Origin: Gnetum montanum
Taxonomy: Eukaryota; Streptophyta; Gnetopsida; Gnetales; Gnetaceae
Direction of reading: 5' to 3'
DNA length: 64,000 nt
Assembly (NCBI GenBank): GCA_015680685.1
Contig: MNCI01009519.1
Coordinates: 623,318 to 687,317 of the forward strand
Under the pieces are notes generated by a model. That model had not been told where the DNA came from and made no database searches. It saw only the letters and a list, made by a program, of their open reading frames with translations. Positions 10,121 through 22,467 of the stretch are shown piece by piece; the stretch's first letter is position 1; every line of letters starts with the position of its first letter. A program made the translations under genes and the position numbers.

Positions 10121-12764
10121 TATTATAAAGAAAGTCCAATGTGATTTGATATTGTAGCATACTTTTCTTACCTCAAAATTTGAATATTCTAATTTCTAAA
10201 AATGCCTTTTATTTAGTATTATCACAAAAATATAACACAATTGTTTAACTTTTTTTCTTTAAATATGTAATAATGTTCCTAAGAGTTTTTAATGTATTTT
10301 GATAAAAGTAGATTTTTATATTATTTTGGATTACTTTTTATAGGGTGTGAAGAGTATAGATTTTTTTTACTTTAATTAAAAAAGTTTAAATAGAGAATTT
10401 ATTTTCTAACTTATTATATTTTTTATTTTTTAAATAATGAAAAAATTCAAACTAAACCTATAACATGGCTTTCTACTCAACTAATAAATAACTTAATTTT
10501 TCCTGTAGGTGTTGGACTCCAAAAAATTTATATATTAAAAAAATTTAGAGTTTAAAAGCAAAAAGGAGAAACTTCAAATCAACAAAAAGGAAAGTCCTCA
10601 TAAAATCTTTCAGCATTGCATTGCATGAATCCTGAATCTTGCAGCATTGCATGAATCCACATTCATTGAAGAAACGCCAAACCCATAGAAAAAGCATCAA
10701 CTTAATTTTTATTGTAATTTGGAATTGTTAACATAAATTGCATGCTAATTTGAAAGCATCAATGTTTCACTACCTACCTGCTAAAATTTCATCTCTACCT
10801 CCTAATATTTCCCTTTCCAAAACCATTGTGAAATTTTTGGTTGAATGGAAACTATGGTATTGTGTCAAGTTTGGAAATGGTTCAAATCCAAAAGACTCTT
10901 GCTTTGAAAATTACTACATAAATATTCATAAAACATTTCACAAATAGAAGCTCCTCTAACTTTAGAATTTATGCATTTATCCGCTGTAATTTACAGCATT
11001 CATTGAACATATCGCAGATAGATGCTCTTTTAAGATTTTTTGTTGCTTTAAATTCTTTTTAAAAAAATATTGTTTCATATTTGGTTGCTGTAAAAATCAT
11101 CTTCTATCTTGTTGTTAAAATCTTTTTAATTTCCTGTTGATGTAAAATTCTAGTTTCTTAGAAGCCTCTGTTATTTCAGAAAAGCATAATGTAACATCTC
11201 AGTTGTGCAAAGGCCTCAGAAATTACGCTTTACTGCTAAGGAAATTGCAAAATGTTACTGTTTTTATTGTAGGATGAACCAGACATTGAAGTAAACTAGG
11301 TTTACATCTATATCCAGACTTCTTCTGTCGCGTATTTTGAGCTGTGCATGTTTTGACCTTCGTTGAGTTCCTTTGTTTTTGTTTCACAGAATCGGCTTTG
11401 AATGCCACGTCAGCATTTATATGAAGCTGTATTTTCATCTTGCTATAGATAAGCTTCACAATATTAGCGCATTGTTTGGCCTTTGTTTTAAGCGTATGTA
11501 TCTCATCATCGTTTAGGAGAGGTATTTAGAATTGTATGATTTGCTCTACTAAGCTTGATTCACTCTAACAACTCACCTCTCCTTCATAGGTTATGTAGAT
11601 AACTCAGCAAATTTATAGTTTCAGAAATGAAGATAGCTCTGTCACATAAGCCAAGAAAGCTAATACTAAATAGAATCAGCGTGCTGCTAAGGGAATGGAA
11701 TTTTCTCTCTACCATGTTAGCATTTCTGCAGAAAAGCTCAATTCAAGTATTTGCCCTTTTTTCGAAAAAGCTGTTAAATCTTTCCACTCCAACTAAGTGT
11801 TTTGCCACATCTTCATCTAGAATCATTATTTAGAATGAGTTTTTGGTTCTACTTGGGAATTCTAGATAGCTTGGTCACGTCCGCTGGTTTAATAAAGACA
11901 ATTTAAAAAATGAAAAGAGAAAGTCGTGGATTCGAAGGCTTTGTTCTTCTTTAAAAAGCTTCTTTGCCATTGCAGCCCAAGTAAAGAAAGGTTCGAACTC
12001 CCACAAGCTATAACAGAGATTGTATCCGCAAAAGCAATATGAGCTTACATTAAGAAGTTAGAATCTGTTCAAGCTAAACTCCATTAGTGTAAACAGGGGA
12101 GTTTATTAAAGCTGAAGGGCTATTATTTACAAAGCTCCTTATTTTCGTGGGAGTAGCTATTTGCACCAAAGACAGATTGCATCCTCCTCTACACAGCTTT
12201 AAATGCTCACCGAAAGCTTATTCCAAAAGCAGTGGAAGCCCAGATACAGCATGTATAGCATCTTTCTTAGCTACTTCTCTGCAACTACAACAGATTGATA
12301 ACGGCTACAGAGAATTAAGGCTATAAATTGCAGTTGTTGGGCTCAGTTTATTTTCTATGGTTTGAAGCTCTGAGTTTATACGAGAATTATTATTATTATT
12401 ATTTTGGGTTGCAATTCTCTTTTCTTCTATATCTGTTTTCTGTTCTGTAAAAGCTGTGTTTTATTTGTTGGTAAAAGATCAGAAAACTCTTGAATCTCTA
12501 TGTGAGACAAGGCAGAGTATTTCCTCTTCCGCTGTGCCTTTACCCACGTTCAGGAAACACCATATCTTTCCGAATTTTTATCTAAATGCTACCCATATTG
12601 CTCGAAGAATGCTGCTAGAACAACAATGGTTTTAATTTTAAAAATGCCGGAAACTTGCCGCGATGGTTGAGGTGAACGATAAACCTCTTTGCTTTAAAGA
12701 AAAAGTTCCGTAATACGCTCTGCTGCACTGCTCAGAAGAAAAGAAGAATGAAAACGGATGTACA
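10121..12764. other. 2.6 kb without a recognised gene
   Basis: AT-rich to mixed sequence; no long open frame and no similarity I recognise. It holds a SINE-like stretch (11860-12005), a short segment at 11236-11300 (aatgttactgtttttatt...gatgaaccagacattgaag) related to the ends of both copies of the duplication downstream, an ATT microsatellite near 12385-12405, and two gaaaacggatg repeats about 46 bases apart at 12748-12836. Confidence 0.5.
11860..12005 (+). other. tRNA-derived SINE-like stretch (weak)
   Basis: tagcttggtcacgtccgctgg (11867-11887) resembles a polymerase III box A, gtggattcgaaggc (about 11926-11939) a box B, and ggttcgaactccc (11990-12002) is a near-perfect second box B. The A-to-B distance is longer than in a tRNA, and I see no clear tail or target duplication. 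Confidence 0.3.
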
Positions 12765-13578
12765 CTGCTGAAAACATAAAAATAATGAAAAAACAATGAA
12801 AACGGATGGACACTGACGAAAAGATGAAAATAATGAAGATTTGATGGTGAAGATCTAGCGAAAAGAATTTTTGGCAGGAGAGAAGGACCTCAAATTTTTT
12901 TATGGTGCACTGCAACGTAAAACGGATTTGATTTGATTTTCTGCTGAAGCGGCCTCCAAAAACCTCTTTTGGGTAGAAGCGGCGTCTGGTTCTTAGATGC
13001 TGAGGATAGGGGAGAAACGGTCTGCTTTTTTAAATGCCAAAGAGGCGCGTTAAACTAGATTCCAACCTTAAATCTTTCATTTAGAAACTCAAGGACTCGC
13101 CAAAGGTAACAAGTTTAGTAAAAAAAAATGACTAAAATAATGATATACACTTACTTTGTTCATGAGTTAGTGAATGTAATGTGGGAAATGTCCCCCGGCA
13201 GCATCCTTATCAATATGTCAAGAGAGATGTCTAGTCATAAACATTGCCTTTACCAGTAAGAAAATTGTGGAATGTTACTAAGGATGAACTATCCATACTA
13301 AAAGGAAATATAGGTATATCTTAAGTTTTTTAAAAGTTTACAATAAAGTACTGTTTAGTAGAATTAAACTTATAACATAGGATTACCAGCCAAGATCTAA
13401 GCCACTAGATTAACACTTCCTTGTTAAGATGAACCAGACATTAACATAGAATTTAATGATTTATACAAAAGTTTGTTAAAAATCATTACAATTCTTGAAG
13501 TAGCTTATGTACTAAATTTTGTTTTCTATTAATAAAATTCTCTTTTTGGGGTCCGACACCCCTATATTATTATTTTAC
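12765..13578. repeat. Direct duplication, copy 1
   Basis: It matches 13590-14584 throughout: gatggtgaagatct, agcggcctccaaaaacc, gcgttaaactagattccaac, ataaacattgcctttac and cctatattattattttac occur in both in the same order. Between aatgttact and gatgaaccagac this copy holds about 140 extra bases (13284-13427). No coding potential is recognised. Confidence 0.85.
13284..13427 (-). mobile_element. SINE-like insertion in duplication copy 1 (candidate)
   Basis: About 140 bases absent from copy 2 and flanked by similar words aaggatgaac and aagatgaacc, a possible target duplication. On the minus strand ctagtggcttagatcttgg resembles box A and ttataagtttaattc a weak box B. Confidence 0.35.
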
Positions 13579-13589
13579 CTGTAAAATAT

Positions 13590-14584
13590 TATCTGGATGC
13601 TGAATGCTGAGGACACGGAAAAAGTAATGAAAATTTGGGATGGTGAAGATCTCTCGTGATTGCGGTAAACTTTTTTGTTGAAAAGAATTTTTGGGAGGAA
13701 AGAAATATCTCCAATTTTTTAATGCTTCACTGCAACACATAAAAGATGTGGTACAAGCGGCCTCCAAAAACCTTTTATGGACGCGGCACCTTTTTTGGGC
13801 AGAAGAAACTTATATTCAATGCTGAGGATAGGGCTAAAAAACACCTTTCTTTTTTTTAACTCTAATGCAAAAGAGGTGCGTTAAACTAGATTCCAACCTT
13901 AAGTTTTAGATGTATAAAATGAAGGTCATGCCATTAAACTAATAAATTTTGTAGAAAAATTGATTAAAATAATGATACAGCTGTATTTTTTGAATACAAG
14001 AAACCATGTTGCTTGAGTTAGTTAATATGGTTTGATCATCCTCATGAAGGAATTGTCTTCTCCATTGTGCCTTAACACCTATGTATGTTCATTGTGCCCA
14101 CTCATGTATATTTAATGACCATATTGAACTATGTTTACATGTTGGTGCCCCTACTAGCTAGTGGGCCTAGGCCAATGGTTGGTAAGGGTGGGACCCATGA
14201 ACACTTCTTTAAATAAAATAAAATTAATTTTGATTTCATTTAGACAAATAAAATAGCTTTACGTAGTTCCATTACCAAGTAAGTCTCTTTTATATATTTT
14301 TACCTACTCGTATGAACATATACTGAGAATTTTTTGTATAGCCAAACCTTCATAATGGACTATGGTGTATGTATGTATGGGTGTTGAGGCACGATGAAGG
14401 TACTTCCTCATTAATATTTTAAAGATAAGTCCAGGTATAAACATTGCCTTTACTAGTAGGAAAATTGTGGAATGTTACTGTTTTTTGTTGAAGGATGAAC
14501 TAGACGTTGACATGGAATTTAACGTTTTATACAAAGATTTGGTACAAAGTCATTGTAATTTCTCCTATATTATTATTTTACATG
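13590..14584. repeat. Direct duplication, copy 2
   Basis: Second copy of the unit at 12765-13578, in direct orientation and nearly adjacent. It contains a 360-bp miniature transposon (14046-14405) missing from copy 1, so that insertion came after the duplication. Confidence 0.85.
14046..14405. mobile_element. MITE-like miniature inverted-repeat transposon
   Basis: The left end (gaaggaattgtcttctcc, then gtgccttaacacc) and the complement of the right end (gtaccttcatcgtgcctcaac) form imperfect terminal inverted repeats of about 30 bases. atcctcat (14038-14045) and ttcctcat (14404-14411) look like an 8-bp target duplication. The matching place in copy 1 (catccttatcaatat, about 13202) has a single copy and no insert. 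No coding capacity. An 8-bp duplication fits hAT, but the superfamily is not settled. Confidence 0.75.
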
Positions 14585-14979
14585 TCCTTAATTTTCCATT
14601 TAGTATTCATTTTGCTAACTTCTTTTATTTTTTTGAAAAAAATATTATTTCAAAAAATAGTTGAATCAAATGAGCAATTTGGATGTTGAATACCAAAAAC
14701 AATATTTATAATGAACAAAGAAAATTTAGATTACATCATAAGCTTGACATTGAGTAGAAATCATTGAAAAAAAATATATGGAAAGAAAAAACTTTTTAAT
14801 TTTAGGTTTGTCTACTCATGTGTACAACCTTACAATTAATACTTAGTAAAAAAAGAAATAAGTAATATCCATGATTAAACTTAAAATACCAAAAGGATTT
14901 GAGATAGAGAGGTATGGCTTAATACTAATATTTGTATCAAAGCAAGAAAATGGTCATACTTGTAGAAGATCTTTACCTC

Positions 14980-15400
14980 GTCAGTTGTTATTGATCTCAC
15001 ATTAAAAATCTTCACCATTAACTATAACCTTTTTGTTGATACAAGTTTTAGTCTTGGAGTTGATAGTATTCTTGTCATACAAAGAAAACTTTACCTTACG
15101 AGCTATTTTTCTAGGCTACTTAATACTTTCTCTAGTACTAGTAAAATTATAGATAAGAGCTTTTATCTTCTTTTGATTCTTTATTATTATTTGATTATTA
15201 TTATTGTTGATATTAACTTGATTTTTTTTATCTTCAACTTGATATTTCTTTTTTCAATCTTAAACTTCAATATATTTTTTCTTTTCTTTAGAAACCTTTT
15301 TTTCAAGTAGAAAAGTACAAGCATTAAATAAATATTCTTCACAATCAAGAATAAGATGAGCAATTTGAGTAGTAGAAAAGGGCTTCAATGTTTTTATAAA
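14980..15400 (-). pseudogene. LINE ORF1-like Lys-rich fragment
   Basis: The complement matches 58560-58740: both contain actagtactagagaaagtat, then aagtagc and a ca(t/g)aaggtaa-like stretch, preceded by A-rich sequence coding for Lys, Asn and Gln. The plus-strand copy follows a DUF4283-like stretch, so I infer LINE ORF1 origin. Many stops. The rest of 14585-15639 is AT-rich and unrecognised. Confidence 0.45.
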
Positions 15401-15639
15401 TTAAGAAAAAATAAAAATCATATAATTTATTTCAGGTAAAGAAACTTGGGGTAGTAGCCCCTACTTACACAATAGAGTAAATGTGATCTACTAATCAAAA
15501 GGGTCTCACCATGAGGCTACTCTACTACCAAGCTTTAAGATAAGGCAAATATAAAACCTACAACTTTCCAACTAAGCGATGTTAATGTATTTTTTAATAT
15601 TTTTTATTATTAGGATAAAAAGAAAAAACTAAAAATGAA

Positions 15640-17077
15640 ATTAAAATTGAAGCTTTATTATATCCAAAGAGCCATAGGATCTATTGGACAGATATTCCAT
15701 TTTCATAAAAAATAGAGATAGACCTTAAAAAATTGACTAGCACCTATAGCATCAATAAAAAGAAATCATATTTTCTGTAACATTATAATGCTATCTCAAA
15801 AGGGTAGTTGTAATATAAGAAAGAAATTCATGTAACTCATCTTTAAGGGATCTTAACCTGTACAACCTATAAATGTCCTCTTTTGAGAAAAGTTGAATCT
15901 ATCTTCAACTTTCAATTCTAAGACAATGAAAACTTAATGATAGCTTGCTAATAGCATTCCAATACTTGATTAGAATAGCAACTAAGAGATAGTAAGCTTT
16001 TGCATATAGTTTACATGATCTAATGTGATATAAATAAAAATGTTTCTTGCCTTCTACATTAAATGATGTGTACATACAAAATTATTACATATCATTTACA
16101 TTGAGAATAACTAATTGATCAATAGTGAAGTAATTTTGTCTAAAGCCTACTTGACATCTTGACTTAACTTAGTTAACTTCAGCCTAAGAACTTAATCTCT
16201 TTTCTAGTACAGTGTCCAACAACTTAGCAAAAATATTACTTACCATGAATATTTGAAAATTGTTCAAATTAGTTTTATCCTTCTTTTTATATAATAAGAT
16301 AGCTTTACTAGTTTTTTTAACGTTGATCAGATCCTTGATTCATTGTTGAATTTAATGTATGCCAAATTTCTTTGTGAATAGCAAGTCTTACCTACTTTAA
16401 TAATACTACATATATACTATTCAAATCTACAACTTTGCTAGATGCTAGCTTTTTAATACCCCCTATGACTTCTTTAAGAATAAATTGGAGAGGTACTTGT
16501 TGTGCAATAATAGTAGAATTATCATCTTCTTCTCTAAATAGTTTATTATAAAATGAATAAATATTTTGAAAAGAAAAATTAAATGATGAAGAGGCTTTAT
16601 GATGAAAATACTTCTAAAACTATCTAGGATCCTTTTAATGGTGTCAGCAAAATATCATTACTACTCCCTAATAATTTTTTCTCTTAATTCTAATCAAGCA
16701 TTTATATATCTTAACTAAACTTTGTCTATAACTCTTCTTTTCATTCTTAATATTTTATCTAACCTACATGCAATCCTCATCAAACCAAGTATTTTAAGCA
16801 TCTTATTGTTGTAAATGCATAGCTTGCTTAGTTGCTACAAGAAAAATTTGTTCAAGCTCTTTATTCTATCTTTCAAGAGTATTTTTGTTAGATGTTTCAT
16901 CCATATATTTTTTCTTCAGTTCTAGGGTAACTTTGTATTGAATTATTTTTTAATTCTTATTTTTTGTTATCTGAGAAAGATTTTGAATTTAAAATAAAAA
17001 ATCTCTGTAATGATGATATGAGTCTCCTAAATATTCTACAACTTTAAATTCAATAAATTCAATATCTTCTTTACAAC
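15640..17077 (-). pseudogene. LINE reverse transcriptase region (second copy)
   Basis: Non-LTR retrotransposon relic read on the minus strand. From the 5' side (17077 downward) come the end of an endonuclease domain (EYLGDSYHH near 17030), a linker with WFDEDC (about 16780), then reverse transcriptase: FAKLLDTVLEKRLSS (about 16200-16250), QVGFRQNYFTIDQLVILNV (about 16110-16170), and a 3' region shared with 9561-10120. It ends with a poly(A)-signal-like aataaagcttcaa near 15650. Stops and frameshifts are frequent. Element D interrupts it at 17077; the endonuclease frame resumes at 23385. Confidence 0.75.
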
Positions 17078-18015
17078 TAATGAATGGTGAGGTACCCCTA
17101 CACTCAACCATATGAATATGAGCATTTCATGCATGATCCAGTTGAACTCCGCAGATGGGATAGTTGTGGTATCTAGATAGTTACTCGTTGATAGCAATTC
17201 ATTATCTTCACACCTAGACTAGTATTTTCTTTGTCACGTATGGTTTAGTCTAGAGTGAGGTGTATGATGTGTTTTCTAACCTAGTGCTACTCTTGAAGGC
17301 AATGGAAAATAACTTTAATTAAGCTAGGAGGAAAAGGGTGAAGAGAGTCTAAGCTAGTCTAAGTGTGATGAGCATCTGTTCCTTAATCATCCGTACACAT
17401 CTTGGACCTCATGCACGACTACCACTAGGATGACCAAGCACATGGCCTAGGTACACTACTATGATGTCAAGTAGTCACACTTGAATGCTCATGATTAAGT
17501 CGTACTCATTCCATGTTTAAGGAGTTTACAGTGAAGATATATTAACTATGAAAGCAATAAATAACAATAATAATTAAATAATTAAAATAAGTGAATGCTA
17601 CAATGATGAAGTAATCTTGATCTTTATTTCCAATCATGGTCATGTCCAAGTACATCACACTTGAATAAAGGTGTCATACAATTACAATCATGACACTACA
17701 GGCATGCACTAGGAGAACAGGTTGAGAGGAAAAATTGACAAAAGGATCCTACTCTAATACTAACTTCCTATTGCTTTCCCATGTGCCCCATTATGTATTT
17801 ATAGGCTCACACAAGAACCATGATATCACATATATGATATCGCTTGTTAGGCCGTGATATCGCATATGCAATATTGTAGGTGCAATATCGGGGGTCTGAT
17901 ATCAGGACTCATTAGATATCAGGGGTCTGATAATAGGGGTATGATATTAGCACTTGGTTAACAAGGGTCTGATATCAAGGGTCCAATATCATCACTTGAC
18001 AAACCACAATTCATC
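17078..18015 (-). repeat. Element D, 3' LTR
   Basis: 938 bp, plus-strand ends TAATGAATGG (first G of the usual TGATGA changed to A) and ATTCATCA. TATA box at 17796-17803. The U3 cassette of gatatcgc and ggtctgatatcag units runs about 17815-17995. The hairpin arms gatctttatt/aataaagg lie near 17619-17670. Confidence 0.88.
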
Positions 18016-18028
18016 ATACCCCCACGAC
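18016..18028 (-). other. Polypurine tract of element D
   Basis: tacccccacgact on the plus strand (agtcgtgggggta in transcript sense) abuts the 3' LTR. Confidence 0.75.
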
Positions 18029-18189
18029 TGAATAAAAACTCATCCTTGAGTTAAACAAAATAAGAATGAGTCCAATTGATTACATAGTGGATAAGTATGG
18101 GATTATTGACTAACCAGGAATTATTCATGTTGTAGTGTGGAATTGAACAAAACAAAATTGGAACACAGACAAAAAATTACAAAATTTAT

Positions 18190-18633
18190 TGGAACTCATG
18201 TGGTTCCTGGTGGCGATGGCTCCTCCATGGGTGCATTTCCTTTGTCCTGCACTTTAGGCTTCCAAGATTGATATAATTGAAGAAGCACCTAACATTTCTT
18301 CTCTTCTATCCAAGGATTATGAGCCATCCATGCTAATGTTCCAATGTTTGATGGAGTTGGCACTTTCCATGGACATGAAAACTACAAAAACACTTGATTG
18401 GCCTTAACATGCTATGTCGCAAATAGCAATTGTTCCTCTTCATAGGCTCAGGCCCTGACCTCTCCACCTTTTTCTTGGCTAGATTGTGCAGTGACAAGAG
18501 TTCCTTGATAGATGTTGAATTATTGTGCCTCCTTCTCTGCATGTTTTGCATGAGGTCCTTGGCCTCTACCTCCCCTTGAGCATTTAGTTGCACCTTGAGA
18601 AGGTCCTCCTTGTTGTCCTCTTTTAGGGGCCAT
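18190..18633 (-). pseudogene. Element D, internally deleted ORFX
   Basis: From the ATG read at 18633 the product begins MAPKRGQQGG and has a Gly/Arg-rich stretch (SRGGRGQG), followed by a stop after about 40 residues. The N-terminus matches that of the large ORFX in E (MVLKRGAQGE...PRGRGRGQE), and the sequence nearer the 3' LTR matches the C-terminal end of the same ORF (about 26650-26900). The roughly 2 kb middle part present in E is missing here. The function is not known; the arginine-rich start might bind nucleic acid. Confidence 0.6.
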
Positions 18634-20040
18634 TTGTAATCACAAAAATATCTATTTTTAGTAAGGTTATTGAAAGAAGTTCAATTATTTCATACCTTAC
18701 TTATTTCCTTTAGTAATTGTTGAATTCTTTGCTTAGTGTGATTTTAGAGTTAGAAATTTTTCAAGGAAGTTGTCCTAAAAGTCTAATGCTGGACCTGATT
18801 TGTTTAGGTGACACATAAAAGGACATGGAATGGTTTTGAGAAACGTTTGATAAAATGATGACAAGTGAAAGAATAGATTTGGTAATGAAGTACTCTGAGG
18901 GTATAAAATGATGTGGTGGTGTGCAACAAGTACAAATTACAAAAGTCAAACAAGTGGGTCCTCCCCAAAGCAGGTTCCAACCTATAATGCCCTTGCGTAA
19001 CCACACCTTAAAATGTCCATAGGCACTAGAAGGGTTAAATGTAATCCACACTAATTCCATAAAACATACACATGTAGATACCACCATGATGAGGTATGAA
19101 TTCAATGCTACACAAGACATAAGTCACAAATACATGGACAACGTGATGAGGCAAATTGTAGAAGGGATTGCAGAGATTGGGACATGAGGTAGCTGACTGA
19201 GGGCATAATGAATCTTGAGTGTAGGGCATGATTATTGTGTCATTAGCCCATTGCTCCAAAATCAGGACCAAGTCCATTCCTTTAATCACTAACATTACAT
19301 TGTTTCATCCAATGATGGACACTCATAAGAGTACCATGAAAATAAGGTGTATGATCACTTGGCATTCTATTCAAGGGAAGAGTGATTGTTTTGCAGCACT
19401 TTGATATTGTTCTCTTTTTTTTTCCTTTGTTCTTTTTGTGTGGCCACTTTGGCATACACACTCTCTCTTTTATTTTTTTGTGATGCATAATCTAGAGAAG
19501 CCACCTACCTTCAAACATGGGTGCATGTCTTTCCAGTGAGACCCCCTAGAATAGCATTGGTTTTCATTGATTAAGTGCCTTTTGATTACCCTTACTCCTA
19601 TTTTTCATTAGATCTACAAGGATCTTAGTACAACCAAGCTACATGATAACTCCTATAGATGTCACCAAAGAGAATCCACAAGTCCCCTTGATGTCATACC
19701 CTGGCCATTCCCTCTTGGTCCATCCTTCTTCTCTTTAGGTATAATTAGCACAAAATTACTTAAGTTTTAATGATGTCAAGAATATCATTGTAACCAAAGT
19801 AAAACCTCTTATTAATAGAATGGTTGGGTGGATGTGATGGGCTCACTGTCTACATAATTAGTCACTTGGGACTTGATAGCATAGAACAACACCTCAACCA
19901 ATGAGTCACATGAGTGTTTTATTCATAGATGAGATTACTCACAAAAAGACAAAAAGACAAAATGACAAAACAATAAATTGAAAGATGAAAAATTGGAAAA
20001 TAAAAAATTGTAAAATTAAAGAAAAGAAAAAAATTTATTA
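18634..20040 (-). other. Element D, conserved non-coding region
   Basis: It holds the three islands seen in the other elements: 18955-19008 (gggtcctccccaaagcagg), 19501-19545 (accttcaaacatgggtgcat) and 19665-19735 (agtccccttgatgtcat), then an A-rich tract of aaaaagacaaa and aaattg units at 19935-20040. No convincing open frame. Confidence 0.7.
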
Positions 20041-22330
20041 ATTCTACTGTTGTTAGAATGGGGGATACCCCCATAACTAAATGGTTGAGCATAGGTAGAA
20101 TTAATAAATGGAAGGTTGGGATCCTTGCATGTTGGAAATATTGGGACCTAGTCATACTTACCCCATTGGGGTTCACACATTTGATTAGAGTTGACATAGT
20201 GGGGCAAGTTATAAGATGTGGTTAATTTATAAGGAGTTGACCCACTATGGTACTTATGATGATAAGATGGTATGCAAGGATCAACATGTTTCCCCATGTG
20301 GCTATATTCATTGGGCCCCATGGTTGTTGGAGTATTGAGTGGTCGCCCTGATAAGGTAACATGAGGCATTGGGTGTGAAGAGGAAGATGCATCATAGTGT
20401 TGGAATTGTGCTGAGTTAGTAGATGTAGTGGTTTCTGAACTATGGTGTCCCTTTCTATGGTCATGTCTAAAGAAGGGACGCCTATGATGTTGTGGAGGAT
20501 TCCCACTGTTGTTGATAGTAGAAGCACAAGTAACATTCATGGGTTGATGCTATGATGAAAAACTTTCCAGAACAATTGGTGGCGATGCAGAAGGAGGTGA
20601 AGGATGAGAATGTTGAAATTGAGGAGAAGTATAATGTACATGAGGTGGTGGTCCTGTTGGAGAGGATATGGGTTGATAGTATTGAGGAGAATAATAATAA
20701 TTTGGTGAGGTAAAAGATGTTGACCCAATTGGGGAAACAAGATGTTGAACTTGATAAGCACTTAGGTTTGGATAGTATGAAGGGTGTAACCAATTTGGGG
20801 ATGGCCTCCCCCACGACTGGGATTGTTGCCACTATGATTGAACATAGTATTTCTACATGAACTTTGGATGTAACATTCTTCTCCAATGCTCATTTAAAGG
20901 TGAAAAGATTGGGCATTGATCCTTTGGGTCATCATATAGACAAATGCTACATTAATACATATGATTAGCAGTTAAGTTCTTATTCTCTTCAACCCTTCTT
21001 TCTGATTTTCTAAAGATGTTTTGTCCTATTTCTTGGGTTTTCATAATTCTACCTCTAATAGCGTTGGAATATTCTCCACATTTTTCATATATCAGTTCCA
21101 TCATCCTATTGATCTTTGCCTCAACTTCATCCAATGATTTTAGTATTAGAAAACATGGTTCCATCTCCTTATGGTAAGTTGATTTATCCTCTTCATAATC
21201 ATGGGTCCTTGTTGATTTTTGGGCTTGTTGAAATTTTTCAGCATTCTCCCATTTAGCCATTTCTACTTCTTATTTTCTACTTGCTTGATAAGCTCTTGGA
21301 ATTGATGGGTTTGTAGCTCATATAGTTGACCTCAAGCGTACATCCCTAGGATTTCCCTTGTTTCATTATAGAGCCCATCCATAATGTGATACATTAGCCT
21401 TTCCTCGGAGAACCCATGGCTTGGGTAGCTGTTTAATAGTGCATAATATCTTTCTAAGGCCATGTCCAAGGATTTGTGTTGCACTTGTTTCTAGTCTTAG
21501 ATTTTTCTCCTCAAGGTTGACACTCTTGCATAGGTTTGAGATCTTTCGTTAAATAGTTCTACCATTGTTGGCCAACACCAAATTGATTTTGGTTTTAATG
21601 ACCTGTACCATACTTTTTCTTGGCCAATGTGTGTCATAGGCAAGAGCTTAAGTTTTTTCCACCCATTATTGATATTATTCCATACATAGGCATCATAGAA
21701 GGCTTGTATATGTTGTTGCAGATCTAAATCATAGCCTCCTACAAACTTGGGAAAGTTGTTTAAATTAAGCATGGGTAGACGACTTTCTTTGCGATGCCTG
21801 CAGGATATTCAAACAACCTCTTGTATAGGTATTAGGCTCTTAGTGGCTAGTAGGGCTTCATCGTCACTAAGTGGGTTGTGATTTTGTGGGTTTGGACAAT
21901 GTTGTCCTTGTTCATGTTGGTGTTCTTTATTTTCTTTGTGAGCTCAATTTTTATTTCTACGTCGATCCCTTGAAAGATAGTCATCCATGTCACAATTTGA
22001 CGTTGAAGAAGTAGAGGAAGAGAGGGAATTATAAAACTCGTTATGACTTTTGTAAGTCTACCAATCATCCCCAAATAAGTTCTTATTAGTTATTGAGATG
22101 GTCCTAGGCCTTTTGGGCCTCCTCATTCTATGGGATGTCTCATCCTTACTAGAGGTATCAGAGTTGGATAACAAAAGTCTTTGAGTATCGTTGGGGTGTT
22201 CATGAACATAGGAGACTCTTGCATAAGGTTAAGTACTCCAAACTTTATCTTCATCATCATATATTTTGTTGGTTCTCTAATAAATTTCCTTACTCATTAT
22301 TGCGTTGGCAGAGTCTTGTGAGAGAGACAT
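20041..22330 (-). pseudogene. Element D, gag
   Basis: The start is placed at the ATG read from 22330 (MSLSQDSANAIMSKEIY). The capsid region at 21497-21772 has the retrotransposon gag pattern: NNFPKFVGGYDLDLQQHIQA, then KLKLLPMTHIGQEKVWYRSL and WPTMVELFNERS. The next part (MYHIMDGLYNETREIL, about 21340-21400) keeps Tyr where B and H have a stop. Further on is a charged helical stretch (20952-21260), and the C-terminal third is rich in Pro, Ser, His and Thr. Stops and frameshifts are frequent. No protease motif follows. Confidence 0.75.
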
Positions 22331-22448
22331 GGTTGTAAATTTTTGTGTGATTTAATTATAATAATAATTATTTTTTTTGAAAGATATATCATTAATACTT
22401 TGTTATAGTGATCTTGTATGATGTAACTCATCTAGATAACTAGCACCA

Positions 22449-22467
22449 TCCCTGGCAACGGCGTCAA
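22449..22467 (-). other. Primer-binding site of element D
   Basis: The plus strand reads tccctggcaacggcgtcaa directly before the LTR. Its complement TTGACGCCGTTGCCAGGGA matches the tRNA-Asp-type primer site of plant gypsy elements (TGGCGCCGTTGCC...) with few changes; the best preserved in the window. Confidence 0.85.

Noticed and set aside
10738-11459. Short open frames of 60-80 codons between 10.7 and 11.5 kb
   Set aside because: No similarity, unfavourable composition and no supporting context; expected by chance in this sequence.
11867-12002. Functional tRNA gene
   Set aside because: Box-like words are present, but the sequence does not fold into a cloverleaf and the spacing is wrong.
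15420-15600. Second SINE (minus-strand agcttggtagtagagtagcc, catggtgagaccc)
   Set aside because: Resembles tRNA-derived SINE heads, but no convincing box B, tail or flanking duplication was seen.
20148-20886. Several overlapping His/Pro/Ser-rich minus-strand frames as separate genes
   Set aside because: They are alternative frames of the low-complexity C-terminal part of the D gag.
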